Source: Streptomyces sp. NBC_00576 (GTDB taxonomy: Bacteria; Actinomycetota; Actinomycetes; Streptomycetales; Streptomycetaceae). From it: DNA of 64,000 nt. This document shows positions 17,198 to 25,403 of this stretch, one piece after another (position 1 is the stretch's first letter; each line of letters begins with the position of its first letter). The position numbers were made by a program, and so were the translations under genes. The stretch covers positions 9,300,001 through 9,364,000 of the forward strand of contig NZ_CP107780.1 of the NCBI RefSeq assembly GCF_036345175.1, read 5' to 3'. Below the pieces are notes generated by a model. The model was not told the origin of the DNA. It searched no databases and worked only from the letters and a program-made list of their open reading frames with translations.

Positions 17198-17872
17198 TCA
17201 GTCCGGCAGCGGCGTGAGGAGCATGCGGCTCGCGAAGCCGACCGCCGCGTCCAAGCGGTCCGTGAACTCGTCGGTGAGATCGGGCAGTCGGCGCAGCGCC
17301 CACAGCGCCCGGGCCGCCGACCAGGTGGCGTCCCTGGCCCGCTCCATGCTCCACGCGCCGAGCAGGTGGGTGAGCGGATCGGCGATCTGGAGAAGGTCGG
17401 GACCCGGCATCAGCTCTTCGCGGATGCGCTCCTCCAGCGAAACGAGTAGCTCGCCCACCCGCTCGAACTCGTCCTCCAGATCGGCCGGTTCGCAGTCGAG
17501 CGTACGACAGGCGTCCACGACGGCGAGCGCCAGATCGTGCCCGATGTGCGCATTGATGCCCGCGAGTGCGAACTGCAGCGGTCGTACGCCGGGATGGCGG
17601 CGGAACTGGAGCAACGGGCGCCAGCAGGCGGGCGCGTGGTCGTCCTCGGCCACCCGTAGATACCGCTCGGCGAAGCGCACGTCCAGGGTGATCGCGGCCT
17701 CGGCATCGGGGAACGCGCCGGCCTCCAGGCGCCGGTCGAAGGCCTCCGTGACGGAGAGGTAGACGCGGTTGAAGACCGCCAGCCCGTCGCGCGGCGGCAG
17801 GTGTGCCTCCAGTGCGCGCATACGGGAGAGGACGTGGTCGACAGAAGTGGTGAACTGTTCCAATTGCACCAT
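17198..17872 (-). CDS. DUF5995-like conserved protein
   Basis: 224 residues, soluble and mostly alpha-helical. Conserved-looking segments are FNRVYLSVTEAFDRRLEAG, DVRFAERYLRV, CWRPLLQFRRHPGVRPLQFALAGINAHIGHDLALAVV and WSAARALWALR. The His in INAHIGHDL could be a ligand residue. I recognise the type as an actinobacterial DUF5995 protein of unknown function, from memory. It is 89 bp upstream of the LLM oxidoreductase on the same strand and may share its transcript. Confidence 0.75.
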   Translation of the reverse strand: MVQLEQFTTSVDHVLSRMRALEAHLPPRDGLAVFNRVYLSVTEAFDRRLEAGAFPDAEAAITLDVRFAERYLRVAEDDHAPACWRPLLQFRRHPGVRPLQFALAGINAHIGHDLALAVVDACRTLDCEPADLEDEFERVGELLVSLEERIREELMPGPDLLQIADPLTHLLGAWSMERARDATWSAARALWALRRLPDLTDEFTDRLDAAVGFASRMLLTPLPD

Positions 17873-17975
17873 GAGAGCAGGGTCCCAGTCCTAGGCTGGC
17901 GCACGTGCCGCCGGGCCGGACGCTTCCCCAGAACGGGGGAACGCGCCCGCCGCGGCAGAGGAGGGGGAGCTGTAC

Positions 17976-19196
17976 GTGTCAGGCTTGCGCGCCCAGCGCC
18001 TGGCCGCGCGCCGGGCCGAACGCAGGCGCGCCGCCCGGCGTTCCGTCATGGTCGCCGCCGCCTCGGTGGTGGTCGCCGTCGGCACCGCCACCGGGCTGCT
18101 CTCCGCGCTCGACGACGGCGGTGGTGGCGGTGCCGACGAGGCCAGGCCCGAGACGACCAGCTCACCCCTGCTCGCCCCGCTGCCGGCCGTGTCGTCGACC
18201 CCGCCCACGCCGAGCGCCTCGAAGTCGCCCTCCCCGTCCGCCCGTACGACGGAGGCGAGGAAACCGAGCCGCACGCCCCCGCCCACGACGCGGGAGCCCG
18301 AGCCGGAGACGAAGCGGGTACCCGTCCCCGTGTCCCCCCGCCTCTACCGCTACCCCGACTCCCAGGTCCTCGACTGGGTCGGCTCCCACCGCGACGATCC
18401 GCGCCGCGCCGTCATCGAGGCGGAGATCGCCGACCGTCCGGCGGCGGTCTGGTTCGCCGACTTCTCGCCCTCGACGATCGCCGCCCGGGTCCGCGCGGTC
18501 ACCGCGGGCGCGGCGGGCGCCGGCCGGGTCCCGGTGCTCGTGCCCTATGCCGTGCCGGACCGCGACTGCGGCGGCGCCTCCCAGGGCGGCGCGCCCGACC
18601 TCGGCGCGTACGACGGCTGGATCGACGCGTTCGCGGCGGGTCTCGGCTCCGACGAGGTCATCGTGATCCTGGAGCCCGACTCGATCGCCCTGGCCGACTG
18701 CCTCTCCCCGGGGCAGCGCACCGACCGCTTCGCCTCGCTGGCCCGCGCGGGCCGCGTCCTCAAGGCCGCCAACCCCAACGCCCGCGTCTACTACGACGCG
18801 GGTCACTCCGGCTGGAACGCCCCCGCCAAGCAGGCGGCCCTGCTCCGGCAGGCGGGCGGCGCCTCGGCCGCCTCCTCCGACGGTGTGTTCAGCAACGTCT
18901 CCAACTTCCACCGCACGGACGACGAGATCGCGTACGACCGCGAGGTCCTCGACGCCCTGGGCGGCCCCGCAGGCCTCGGCGCCGTGATCGACACCAGCCG
19001 CAACGGCAACGGCGCCCCGGCCGACGGCGAGTGGTGCGACCCCGACGGCCGGAAACTCGGCCGGGCGCCGACCACGAACACCGGCGAGGCCCGGATCGAC
19101 GCCTATCTGTGGGTCAAGCTGCCGGGGGAGTCGGACGGCTGCAAGGGCACCCCGGGCACATTCACGGCGTCGTACGCCTACGACCTGGCGCGCTGA
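17976..19196 (+). CDS. Glycoside hydrolase family 6 endoglucanase, membrane-anchored or secreted
   Basis: 406 residues. A basic N-terminus and one hydrophobic helix (about 24-44) are followed by a Ser/Pro/Thr-rich linker (about 58-112) and a GH6 catalytic domain. Hallmarks are VPYAVPDRDCGG with the catalytic acid, VILEPDSIA, VSNF, VIDTSRNGNG and LWVKLPGESDG. GH6 enzymes cleave cellulose beta-1,4 bonds with inversion. GTG 17976 follows a strong GAGGGGGAG. The long basic N-terminus lacks an obvious cleavage site, so the protein may stay membrane-bound. No CebR-type box was seen upstream. Confidence 0.9.
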   Translation: MSGLRAQRLAARRAERRRAARRSVMVAAASVVVAVGTATGLLSALDDGGGGGADEARPETTSSPLLAPLPAVSSTPPTPSASKSPSPSARTTEARKPSRTPPPTTREPEPETKRVPVPVSPRLYRYPDSQVLDWVGSHRDDPRRAVIEAEIADRPAAVWFADFSPSTIAARVRAVTAGAAGAGRVPVLVPYAVPDRDCGGASQGGAPDLGAYDGWIDAFAAGLGSDEVIVILEPDSIALADCLSPGQRTDRFASLARAGRVLKAANPNARVYYDAGHSGWNAPAKQAALLRQAGGASAASSDGVFSNVSNFHRTDDEIAYDREVLDALGGPAGLGAVIDTSRNGNGAPADGEWCDPDGRKLGRAPTTNTGEARIDAYLWVKLPGESDGCKGTPGTFTASYAYDLAR

Positions 19197-19233
19197 GCCG
19201 TCCCGAGGGCGATTCTGAGCGTGCGCTTAGGAT

Positions 19234-19259
19234 GTGGATGCGCAAGTAGCCGCATCCAC
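19234..19259. terminator. Hairpin after GH6 gene
   Basis: Arms GTGGATGCG (19234-19242) and CGCATCCAC (19251-19259) with an 8-nt loop, 37 bp after the cellulase stop and before the thioesterase GTG. No T-run follows, as is common in Streptomyces. Confidence 0.65.
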
Positions 19260-19291
19260 CATCTGTCCCGTACGCCCCAGGAGCCCCGCTC

Positions 19292-19759
19292 GTGACCGCC
19301 GAAGCCCCGATAGCCCCCGCCGCGCCGTACGGCACGTACGGGCGGCTGATGCCTGTCACCGTCCACTTCGACGACCTCGACTCCCTCGGCATGCTCCACA
19401 ACGCCCGCTACCCGCTGCTGGTGGAGCGGGCCTGGAACGAGCTGTTGCACGGGTACGGCTTCACCTTCGACGGCGACTGGGCGGCGGCCGGCGACTTCTG
19501 CAACGTGGTCAGGGAACTGCGCATCAGCTACGAGGCACCGGTCGCCCGTCCCGGCGACTACGCCGTACACCTGTGGGTGGAACGCCTCGGTACCACCGGC
19601 CTCACCTACGGTTTCCGGCTCTGCTCGACCGACGGAGAGGTGACGTACGCCCGGGGCACCCGGGTGCTGGTCAGGCTCGACGCCGGCACCCTGCGGCCCA
19701 CGCCGTGGAGCGACCGGTTCAGGGCCTGCGGTCGGGAACTGCTGCGCTCGGCGGACTGA
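19292..19759 (+). CDS. Acyl-CoA thioesterase, 4HBT hot-dog fold
   Basis: 155 residues. The YbgC/4HBT-type opening is VHFDDLDSLGMLHNARYPLLVERAWNELL, where the Asp and Asn/Arg motif marks the catalytic region, followed by VVRELRISYEAPVARPGDYAV. It would hydrolyse an acyl- or aryl-CoA thioester. Its last 41 bp overlap the 3' end of the convergent MFS gene. Confidence 0.88.
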   Translation: MTAEAPIAPAAPYGTYGRLMPVTVHFDDLDSLGMLHNARYPLLVERAWNELLHGYGFTFDGDWAAAGDFCNVVRELRISYEAPVARPGDYAVHLWVERLGTTGLTYGFRLCSTDGEVTYARGTRVLVRLDAGTLRPTPWSDRFRACGRELLRSAD

Positions 19760-20930
19760 CCTTCGGGCGGTCCTTGTCGCCGGCGCGCAGCACCCCCGCG
19801 AACCCGGCGAGCCCACCCGCCAACACGGTGACCAGCCCGAACGACACCACCAGGCTGGTCGCCTGGGCCAGCGTCCCGATCGCGCTCGGTGCGACCAGGC
19901 CCGAGGTGTACGTGATGGTGGCGACGCCCGCGATGGCCTGACTGGGGTTGGGGCCGCTGTGTCCCGCCGCCGCGAAGCACAGCGGGACGACCACGGCGAT
20001 GCCGAGACCGAGCAGCGCGAAGCCGGTCATCGCCGTGGCCGGATGCTCGGCGACCACGATGAGCACACCGCCGAGTACGGCGAGCACGCCGCCCGCGCGG
20101 ACCGTGCGCACCGCGCCGAAACGGTTCACGACCGCGTCCCCGACGAGCCGGGCCACCGCCATCGTGAGCATGAAGCCGGTCGTGGAAGCCGCCGCCAGAC
20201 CGTCCGAGGTGCCCAGCTCGTCCCGCAGATACACCGCGGACCAGTCCAGGCTCGCGCCCTCCGCGAACACCGCGCAGAAGCCGATGGCGCCGATCAGCAG
20301 CGCGGACCTGGGCGGAAGCGCGAACCTCGGGGGCGGCTCCTCGTCCTCGGTCGGACGCAGATCGAGCACCCAGCGGCAGGCGGCCACGCCGAGAACGGTG
20401 AGGGTCGCCGACGCGAGTACGTGGTGCAGGCGCGCGTCCGAACCCAGGTGTGCGGCGAGGGTGCCACCCGCCGCGCCGATCAGGGCGCCCGCACTCCACA
20501 TGCCGTGCAGGCCGGACATGATCGACCTGCCCAGCCGGTTCTCGATCTCGACGCCCAGCGCGTTCATGCCGACGTCCGCCATACCGGCTGTGGCGCCGTA
20601 GACGAACAGGGCGAGGCAGAGCGTCGGGAGGTTCGGGGCCAGGGCCGGCAGGACGAGGGCCAGGGTCCAGAGGGTGATCAGTCCGCGCAGCGCCGTACGG
20701 GCGCCGAAACGGTGGCTGATGCGGCCCGCCAGGGGCATCGCGAGGGATGCGCCGAGCGCCGGGAACGCCAGCGCCAGGCCCAATTGCCCCGCGCTGACCG
20801 ACGCGTGGTCCTGGATCCATGGGACGCGGGTCGCGAACGAGCCGGTGACCGCGCCGTGCACGGCGAAGACCGCGGCCAGGGCGTACCGGGCGCGCTTCAC
20901 CTCGTCTCGTTCGTACAGCACTTCACTCAT
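19719..20930 (-). CDS. MFS transporter
   Basis: 403 residues with 12 predicted helices. Segments include VPWIQDHASVSAGQLGLALAF, the loop 2-3 motif GRISHRFGARTAL and NALGVEIENRLGRSIMSGLHGMW, resembling the YbjJ/FucP-like sugar carriers. ATG 20930 was chosen although the frame is open far upstream, because MSEVLYERDEVKRARYAL is a natural MFS N-terminus and the ROK gene starts divergently at 21082. The shared spacer with a perfect palindrome suggests control by the ROK regulator, and hence a sugar substrate. Confidence 0.9.
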   Translation of the reverse strand: MSEVLYERDEVKRARYALAAVFAVHGAVTGSFATRVPWIQDHASVSAGQLGLALAFPALGASLAMPLAGRISHRFGARTALRGLITLWTLALVLPALAPNLPTLCLALFVYGATAGMADVGMNALGVEIENRLGRSIMSGLHGMWSAGALIGAAGGTLAAHLGSDARLHHVLASATLTVLGVAACRWVLDLRPTEDEEPPPRFALPPRSALLIGAIGFCAVFAEGASLDWSAVYLRDELGTSDGLAAASTTGFMLTMAVARLVGDAVVNRFGAVRTVRAGGVLAVLGGVLIVVAEHPATAMTGFALLGLGIAVVVPLCFAAAGHSGPNPSQAIAGVATITYTSGLVAPSAIGTLAQATSLVVSFGLVTVLAGGLAGFAGVLRAGDKDRPKVSPPSAAVPDRRP

Positions 20931-20997
20931 TCTGCGGCCCCTCCCCGGATCGGCTCCCGTTGCGTCGCGCAGAGCCTCCGCCGCGCGCTGCCGTAAA

Positions 20998-21020
20998 CTA
21001 TCAGGAACCCTGCCTGATAG
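20998..21020. promoter_or_regulatory. Perfect palindrome, probable ROK operator
   Basis: Arms CTATCAGG (20998-21005) and CCTGATAG (21013-21020) with a 7-bp spacer, centred in the 151-bp gap between the divergent MFS and ROK genes, 67 bp before the MFS start and 61 bp before the ROK start. Confidence 0.75.
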
Positions 21021-21081
21021 ATAGCGGGATATCGGCCGTCCCACGCCAGGAGCGGCCCCGCCGATCTGGAAGGATCTCGCC

Positions 21082-22272
21082 ATGCCCGCATCCCCGAGCA
21101 CCGCCCGGGCCATCAACGACCGTCTTGCTCTGCGTCTGCTCCAGCAGGAAGGCCCGTTGACGGCCGGACGGTTGAAGCAGCTCACCGGTCTGTCCCGCCC
21201 GACGGTCGCCGACCTCGTCGAACGCCTCACTGCCGCCGGACTGATCTCGGTCGTGGGGGAGTCGGGGGAGCAGCGGCGAGGACCGAACGCGAAGGTGTAC
21301 GGCATCGTCGCCGACCTCGCCCACCTGGCCGCCCTCGACGTCCGTACCGAAGGCGTCTGTGTCGTCGTCACCGACGTGGTGGGCGAGGTGCTGGCCGAGG
21401 CGTCCGTGCCGATCGGGGACGACACCGGCACCGGTCCCGCCGTGGAACAGGCGGTCGCTCTTGTCGAGCGCGCCGCCAAGGAGGCCGGGGCCGAACAACT
21501 GCACACCGTCGGGATCGGCGCTCCCGGTCTGATCGACCCGGCGACCGGCGAACTCCGGGACTCCGGGGGCCTGCCCGTGTGGCACCGCAGGCTGGTCGCC
21601 GCGCTCCAGGAACGGCTTCCCGAGGCCCGCGTGATCGTCGAGAACGAGACCAACCTCGCCGCTCTCGCCGAACAGCGCGACGGCGCCGCCCGCGACCGGG
21701 ACACCTTTGTGCTGCTGTGGCTCGGCCACGGCACCGGTGCGGCCGTGGTCCTCGACGGCACCCTGCGCCGGGGGGCTTCCGGCGGCACCGGCGAGATCGG
21801 CTTCCTGCCGGTGCCGGGGACGGGACAACTCCCCTCGGCCACGGACTGCGAGGGTGGCTTCCACTCCCTCGCCGCAGCGTCGGCGATCGTCCAACTGGCA
21901 GGCGTACAGGGCCTGGTGGCCGCCCCCGAGGCCCACGAGCCCTACGCGGCGACCCTGGTCCGGGCGGCCGCGGCGACCCCTGACGCCCCGGCCCACGCCC
22001 GCTTCCTCGACATCCTCGCGGACCGCATCGCCATCGGCGCCGCGTCCGTCGTCGCAGTCCTCGATCCGGGGTGTGTGGTGCTGGGCGGCGAGGTCGGCCG
22101 GGCGGGCGGCGACGTACTCGCCGCCCGTGTCGAGGAACGGCTCGCCCGTTTGTCCCCCCTCCCGGCGGAGGTGCGCGCGAGCACGCTGGGCGGCGGAGGG
22201 GTGCTGCGTGGCGCGTTGCTGACGGCACGGGAAGGTGCCCAGGAGGTGCTGTTCGGGAGGCCGGTCAGGTAG
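21082..22272 (+). CDS. ROK-family transcriptional regulator
   Basis: 396 residues. The N-terminal winged helix (about 10-65; LLQQEGPLTAGRLKQLTGLS RPTVADLVERL) is followed by a ROK sugar-kinase-like domain (VGIGAPGLIDPATGEL; NETNLAALAEQ; LGHGTGAAVVLDGTL). The usual zinc-binding CxCGxxGCxE motif is replaced by ATDCEGGFHS, so only one of the three Cys remains. It therefore looks like a repressor without kinase activity. ATG 21082 is directly downstream of the palindromic operator and divergent from the MFS gene. Confidence 0.92.
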   Translation: MPASPSTARAINDRLALRLLQQEGPLTAGRLKQLTGLSRPTVADLVERLTAAGLISVVGESGEQRRGPNAKVYGIVADLAHLAALDVRTEGVCVVVTDVVGEVLAEASVPIGDDTGTGPAVEQAVALVERAAKEAGAEQLHTVGIGAPGLIDPATGELRDSGGLPVWHRRLVAALQERLPEARVIVENETNLAALAEQRDGAARDRDTFVLLWLGHGTGAAVVLDGTLRRGASGGTGEIGFLPVPGTGQLPSATDCEGGFHSLAAASAIVQLAGVQGLVAAPEAHEPYAATLVRAAAATPDAPAHARFLDILADRIAIGAASVVAVLDPGCVVLGGEVGRAGGDVLAARVEERLARLSPLPAEVRASTLGGGGVLRGALLTAREGAQEVLFGRPVR

Positions 22273-22373
22273 GCCGGAGGGCTTCCGGAGAGACTTCCGA
22301 GGTGGGCTCGGCGTGAGGCCCGGCGGCGGGCAAGGGCCGTCGTCACCGCCGCCGGTCCGGCATCGACGCTAGG

Positions 22374-22410
22374 AGGTCTGGACCATGACGGTCAAGAGGT
22401 ATGGACCAAT
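22374..22410 (-). promoter_or_regulatory. Chitinase-type promoter/DasR-like site without a chitinase gene
   Basis: Read on the minus strand: ATTGGTCCATACC, then TTGACC (a -35-like hexamer), then TGGTCCAGACCT. This closely parallels the region before the GH18 chitinase (37389-37427) and the known 12-bp direct repeats of Streptomyces chitinase promoters. It points left, towards the ROK 3' end, where no gene follows. Confidence 0.6.
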
Positions 22411-22530
22411 CGCCTGGCTTGATTGTCTGCCTCCCTCCTGCCGGTTATTCCCATGTGTCCTTGTGAGCCAGTCCACACAACTCACCCGCATGGAGTACGA
22501 CCCGGCGTGGCACACTGGCCTGTAACAGAA

Positions 22531-22666
22531 GCAGCGCACTCCGGGGTCGGTGAAAGTCCGAACCGGCGGTTACAGTCCGCGACCCGTCCGCTTATTTTCG
22601 GCGGCCGGTTGACCAGGTGGAATTCCTGGACCGACGGTTAAAGTCCGGATGGGAGGCAGTGCGCGG
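22531..22666 (+). ncRNA. FMN riboswitch (RFN element)
   Basis: The P1 stem AGCGCACT pairs with AGTGCGC near 22658-22664. Conserved RFN blocks are visible in order: GGGTCGGTGAAAGTCCG AACC, then CGGTTACAGTCCGCGACCCG, then the variable stem, then TGGAATTCCTGGACCGACGG, TTAAAGTCCGGATGGGAGGC. It binds FMN and controls the downstream riboflavin genes. No strong intrinsic terminator follows. CCCTGCC (22740-22746) can pair with GGCAGGG (22795-22801), which overlaps the ribE ribosome-binding site, so translational control is likely. Confidence 0.95.
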
Positions 22667-22813
22667 CGGGCGGGCATTCGTGCGCGCCGCCGTACCGCTC
22701 GGCCATGGGTCGAGCTCCGTCCGGCGTCGCTCCCGGTATCCCTGCCCGTTCACAGCTGTCGTCATCGACAGGCCCCGGAGTCCGTGCCCGAAGAGGCAGG
22801 GAGGACCCGGGAA
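22667..22813 (+). promoter_or_regulatory. Riboswitch expression platform / ribE leader
   Basis: A 147-nt leader between the aptamer and ribE. The complementary segments 22740-22746 and 22795-22801 would mask the GGGAGGA Shine-Dalgarno region (about 22799-22805). Pairing is seen in sequence; the regulatory role is inferred. Confidence 0.55.
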
Positions 22814-23416
22814 GTGTTCACCGGAATCGTCGAAGAGCTGGGCGAAGTCACGGCCGTCGAAAACCTCGACGACGCATCCCGCTTCCGGCTCCGTGGCCCC
22901 GTGGTCACCGAAGGCGCCCGCCACGGCGACTCCATCGCCGTCAACGGCGTGTGTCTCACGGTCGTCGACCACGAGGGTGACGAGTTCACCGCCGACGTCA
23001 TGGCGGAGACCCTCGACCGCTCCAGCCTGGGCGTCCTCGCCGTCGGCTCCCGCGTCAACCTCGAACGCCCCATGGCCCTGGGTGCCCGCCTCGGCGGCCA
23101 TATCGTGCAGGGCCATGTCGACGGCACGGGCACGGTCCTCGAACGCAAGCCGTCCGAGAACTGGGAGATCGTCAAGATCTCGCTCCCCGCCGACCTCACT
23201 CGCTATGTCGTCGAGAAGGGTTCCATCACCGTCGACGGCATCAGCCTCACGGTCGTCGACGCGGGCCCGGACTACTTCACGGTCAGCCTCATCCCCACCA
23301 CCCTCGACCTGACCACGCTCGGCCGCAAGCAGCCCGGCGACCCGGTCAACCTCGAGGTCGACGTCATCGCCAAGTACGTCGAGCGGCTGCTCGGGGCGCA
23401 GGGGGCGGCGAAGTGA
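22814..23416 (+). CDS. ribE: Riboflavin synthase alpha chain
   Basis: 200 residues. Starts FTGIVEELGEV, with the two repeated beta-barrel halves recognisable by VNGVCLTVVDHEGDEFTADV and VDGISLTVVDAGPDYFTVSL. It dismutates two molecules of 6,7-dimethyl-8-ribityllumazine into riboflavin. GTG 22814 is fixed by the family start FTGI and by the upstream GGGAGGA. The gene follows the FMN riboswitch, and its GTGA end overlaps pnuX by 4 bp. Confidence 0.96.
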   Translation: MFTGIVEELGEVTAVENLDDASRFRLRGPVVTEGARHGDSIAVNGVCLTVVDHEGDEFTADVMAETLDRSSLGVLAVGSRVNLERPMALGARLGGHIVQGHVDGTGTVLERKPSENWEIVKISLPADLTRYVVEKGSITVDGISLTVVDAGPDYFTVSLIPTTLDLTTLGRKQPGDPVNLEVDVIAKYVERLLGAQGAAK

Positions 23417-24063
23417 ACCGGCTGAACACCGAGGCGTTCACGCTCCTCGACCAGCACATCCTCTGGTCGGACATGATCGGCAACATCCTCGGCCTGATCG
23501 CCCTCGCCCTCGGCTGGCGGCGCTCCATCCTGAGCTGGCCCGTGCAGTTCCTGTCCGGTCTCGTCCTCTTCGGAGCCTTCTACGGACACCTCACCGGCAG
23601 CGCCGGCAAGCAGGTCGTCGTCATGCTCGTCGCCGGCTACGGCTGGTGGCAGTGGAACCGCAGCAAGGGGCGGGCCGAAGACGGGGGTGACGGTCGCATC
23701 GCCCCGCGGTTCGCCACCTGGCGCGAACGCGCGGCAATGATCGGCGCCGCCGCCGTCGGCACGGTCGCCGTGGCCCTGCTCTTCGAGGCCTACCCGACCC
23801 TGTCCTGGGACCCCTGGCCGGACGCCTACATCTTCGTCGGCACCATCGTCGCCATGTACGCCCAGGCGCGCGGCATGGTCGAGTTCTGGTTCGCCTGGCT
23901 CCTCGTCGACCTCGTCGGCGTCCCCCTCAACTTCGCCAACGGCTACGCCTTCTCCGGCTTCGTCTACGTCATCTACGGCGCGCTCGTCCTGTGGGGCATG
24001 CGCGACTGGTGGCTGCGCTCCCGCAAGGACACGCGGCCCGTCCTGGAAGGAGCGCCCGCATGA
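23413..24063 (+). CDS. pnuX: PnuC-family riboflavin/vitamin transporter (PnuX type)
   Basis: 216 residues with about seven transmembrane helices and the PnuC-type segments GWRRSILSWPVQFLSGLVLF, YGWWQWNR and GTIVAMYAQARGMVEFWFAW. PnuC homologues located in actinobacterial riboswitch-controlled riboflavin operons take up riboflavin and are called PnuX. Both ends overlap neighbours (GTGA with ribE, ATGA with ribBA), giving tight translational coupling. The vitamin identity comes from the operon, not from residues. Confidence 0.88.
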   Translation: MNRLNTEAFTLLDQHILWSDMIGNILGLIALALGWRRSILSWPVQFLSGLVLFGAFYGHLTGSAGKQVVVMLVAGYGWWQWNRSKGRAEDGGDGRIAPRFATWRERAAMIGAAAVGTVAVALLFEAYPTLSWDPWPDAYIFVGTIVAMYAQARGMVEFWFAWLLVDLVGVPLNFANGYAFSGFVYVIYGALVLWGMRDWWLRSRKDTRPVLEGAPA

Positions 24064-25355
24064 CTACGGCACCGATCCTCTACAGCACGGACAACATCGA
24101 GGACTGGTCCCTCGACCCGATCGAGCAGGCCATCGCGGACATCGCGGCCGGCCGCCCGGTCGTGGTCGTCGACGACGAGGACCGGGAGAACGAGGGCGAC
24201 CTCGTCATCGCCGCCGAGAAGGCGACCCCGGAGATCGTCGCCTTCATGATGAGCGAGTGCCGCGGGCTCATCTGCGCCCCCATGGAGGGCGACGAGCTCG
24301 ACCGGCTCCGGCTGCCGCAGATGGTCGACGACAACACCGAGTCGATGAAAACCGCGTTCACAGTCTCCGTCGACGCCTCGGCCATTCACGGTGTGAGCAC
24401 CGGTATCTCGGCTTCCGACCGAGCGACCACGCTTCAGCTCCTCGCGGGCGGTGACGCCGGCGCCGACGACTTCGTCCGCCCCGGCCACATCTTCCCGCTG
24501 CGCGCCAGGCCCGGCGGCGTACTGGCCCGCAACGGCCACACCGAGGCAGCCGTCGACCTGGCCCGCCTCGCGGGCCTGCGCCCGGCCGGCGCGATCGTGG
24601 AGATCGCCGGCGAGGACGGCCGGATGCTCCGCCTGCCCGAGCTGATCCCCTTCGCCCGCAAGCACGGCCTGACGATCATCTCCATCGAGGACCTGGTCGC
24701 CTACCGCAAGAGCGCCGAACCCACCGTCCGCCGGGAGGCCGAGACCCGACTCCCCACCGCCTTCGGCACGTTCACGGCGTACGGCTACCGCTCCACCGTC
24801 GACGGCGTCGAGCACGTCGCCCTCGTCCACGGCGAGATCGGCGCAGGCGACGGCGAAGACGTCCTGGTCCGCGTCCACTCCGAATGCCTCACCGGCGACG
24901 TCTTCCACTCCCTGCGCTGCGACTGCGGCCCCCAGCTGGAGACCTCCCTGGCACGCATCCGGGACGAGGGCCGGGGAGTGGTCGTCTATCTGCGCGGCCA
25001 CGAGGGGCGTGGCATCGGACTGCTGTCCAAGCTCCGGGCGTACGAGCTTCAGGAGCAGGGCCGCGACACCCTCGACGCCAACCTGGAGCTCGGCCTGCCC
25101 GCCGACGCCCGGGACTACGGCGCCGGCGCGCAGATACTCCAGGACCTCGGCGTCCGCAGCGTGCGCCTGATGACCAACAACCCCGACAAGACCGACGCGC
25201 TCGTCCGCCACGGCCTCAAGGTCAGCGGCCGCGAGCCGATGCCCGTACAGGCGGGCGAGCACAACCTCCGTTACCTGCGCACCAAGCGGGACCGGATGGG
25301 ACACGACCTGCCCTGGCTGGACACGGCTCCCGTGTCCCCCTGCGGCAACCAGTAA
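24060..25355 (+). CDS. ribBA: Bifunctional 3,4-dihydroxy-2-butanone-4-phosphate synthase / GTP cyclohydrolase II
   Basis: 431 residues. The N-terminal RibB domain (about 1-205) has the acidic active site DDEDRENEGDLV and HGVSTGISASDRATT. The C-terminal RibA domain (about 206-431) has the zinc Cys cluster ECLTGDVFHSLRCDCGPQ and RGHEGRGIGL. It supplies both substrates of lumazine synthesis, from ribulose 5-phosphate and GTP. ATG 24060 overlaps the pnuX stop. Confidence 0.97.
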   Translation: MTTAPILYSTDNIEDWSLDPIEQAIADIAAGRPVVVVDDEDRENEGDLVIAAEKATPEIVAFMMSECRGLICAPMEGDELDRLRLPQMVDDNTESMKTAFTVSVDASAIHGVSTGISASDRATTLQLLAGGDAGADDFVRPGHIFPLRARPGGVLARNGHTEAAVDLARLAGLRPAGAIVEIAGEDGRMLRLPELIPFARKHGLTIISIEDLVAYRKSAEPTVRREAETRLPTAFGTFTAYGYRSTVDGVEHVALVHGEIGAGDGEDVLVRVHSECLTGDVFHSLRCDCGPQLETSLARIRDEGRGVVVYLRGHEGRGIGLLSKLRAYELQEQGRDTLDANLELGLPADARDYGAGAQILQDLGVRSVRLMTNNPDKTDALVRHGLKVSGREPMPVQAGEHNLRYLRTKRDRMGHDLPWLDTAPVSPCGNQ

Positions 25356-25387
25356 AGATCGCTGTAGAGATCGCTGTAGAGATCGCC
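25356..25387. repeat. 12-bp tandem repeat before ribH
   Basis: AGATCGCTGTAG occurs twice in perfect tandem (25356-25367, 25368-25379). A partial third copy at 25380-25387 runs into the AAGGAG ribosome-binding site of ribH. This is the only gap of size inside the rib gene chain. Confidence 0.85.
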
Positions 25388-25403
25388 AAGGAGAGACGAG
25401 AAC

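Noticed and set aside
17873..17975. CebR cellobiose operator before the GH6 gene
   Set aside because: No sequence close to TGGGAGCGCTCCCA is found in the upstream region.
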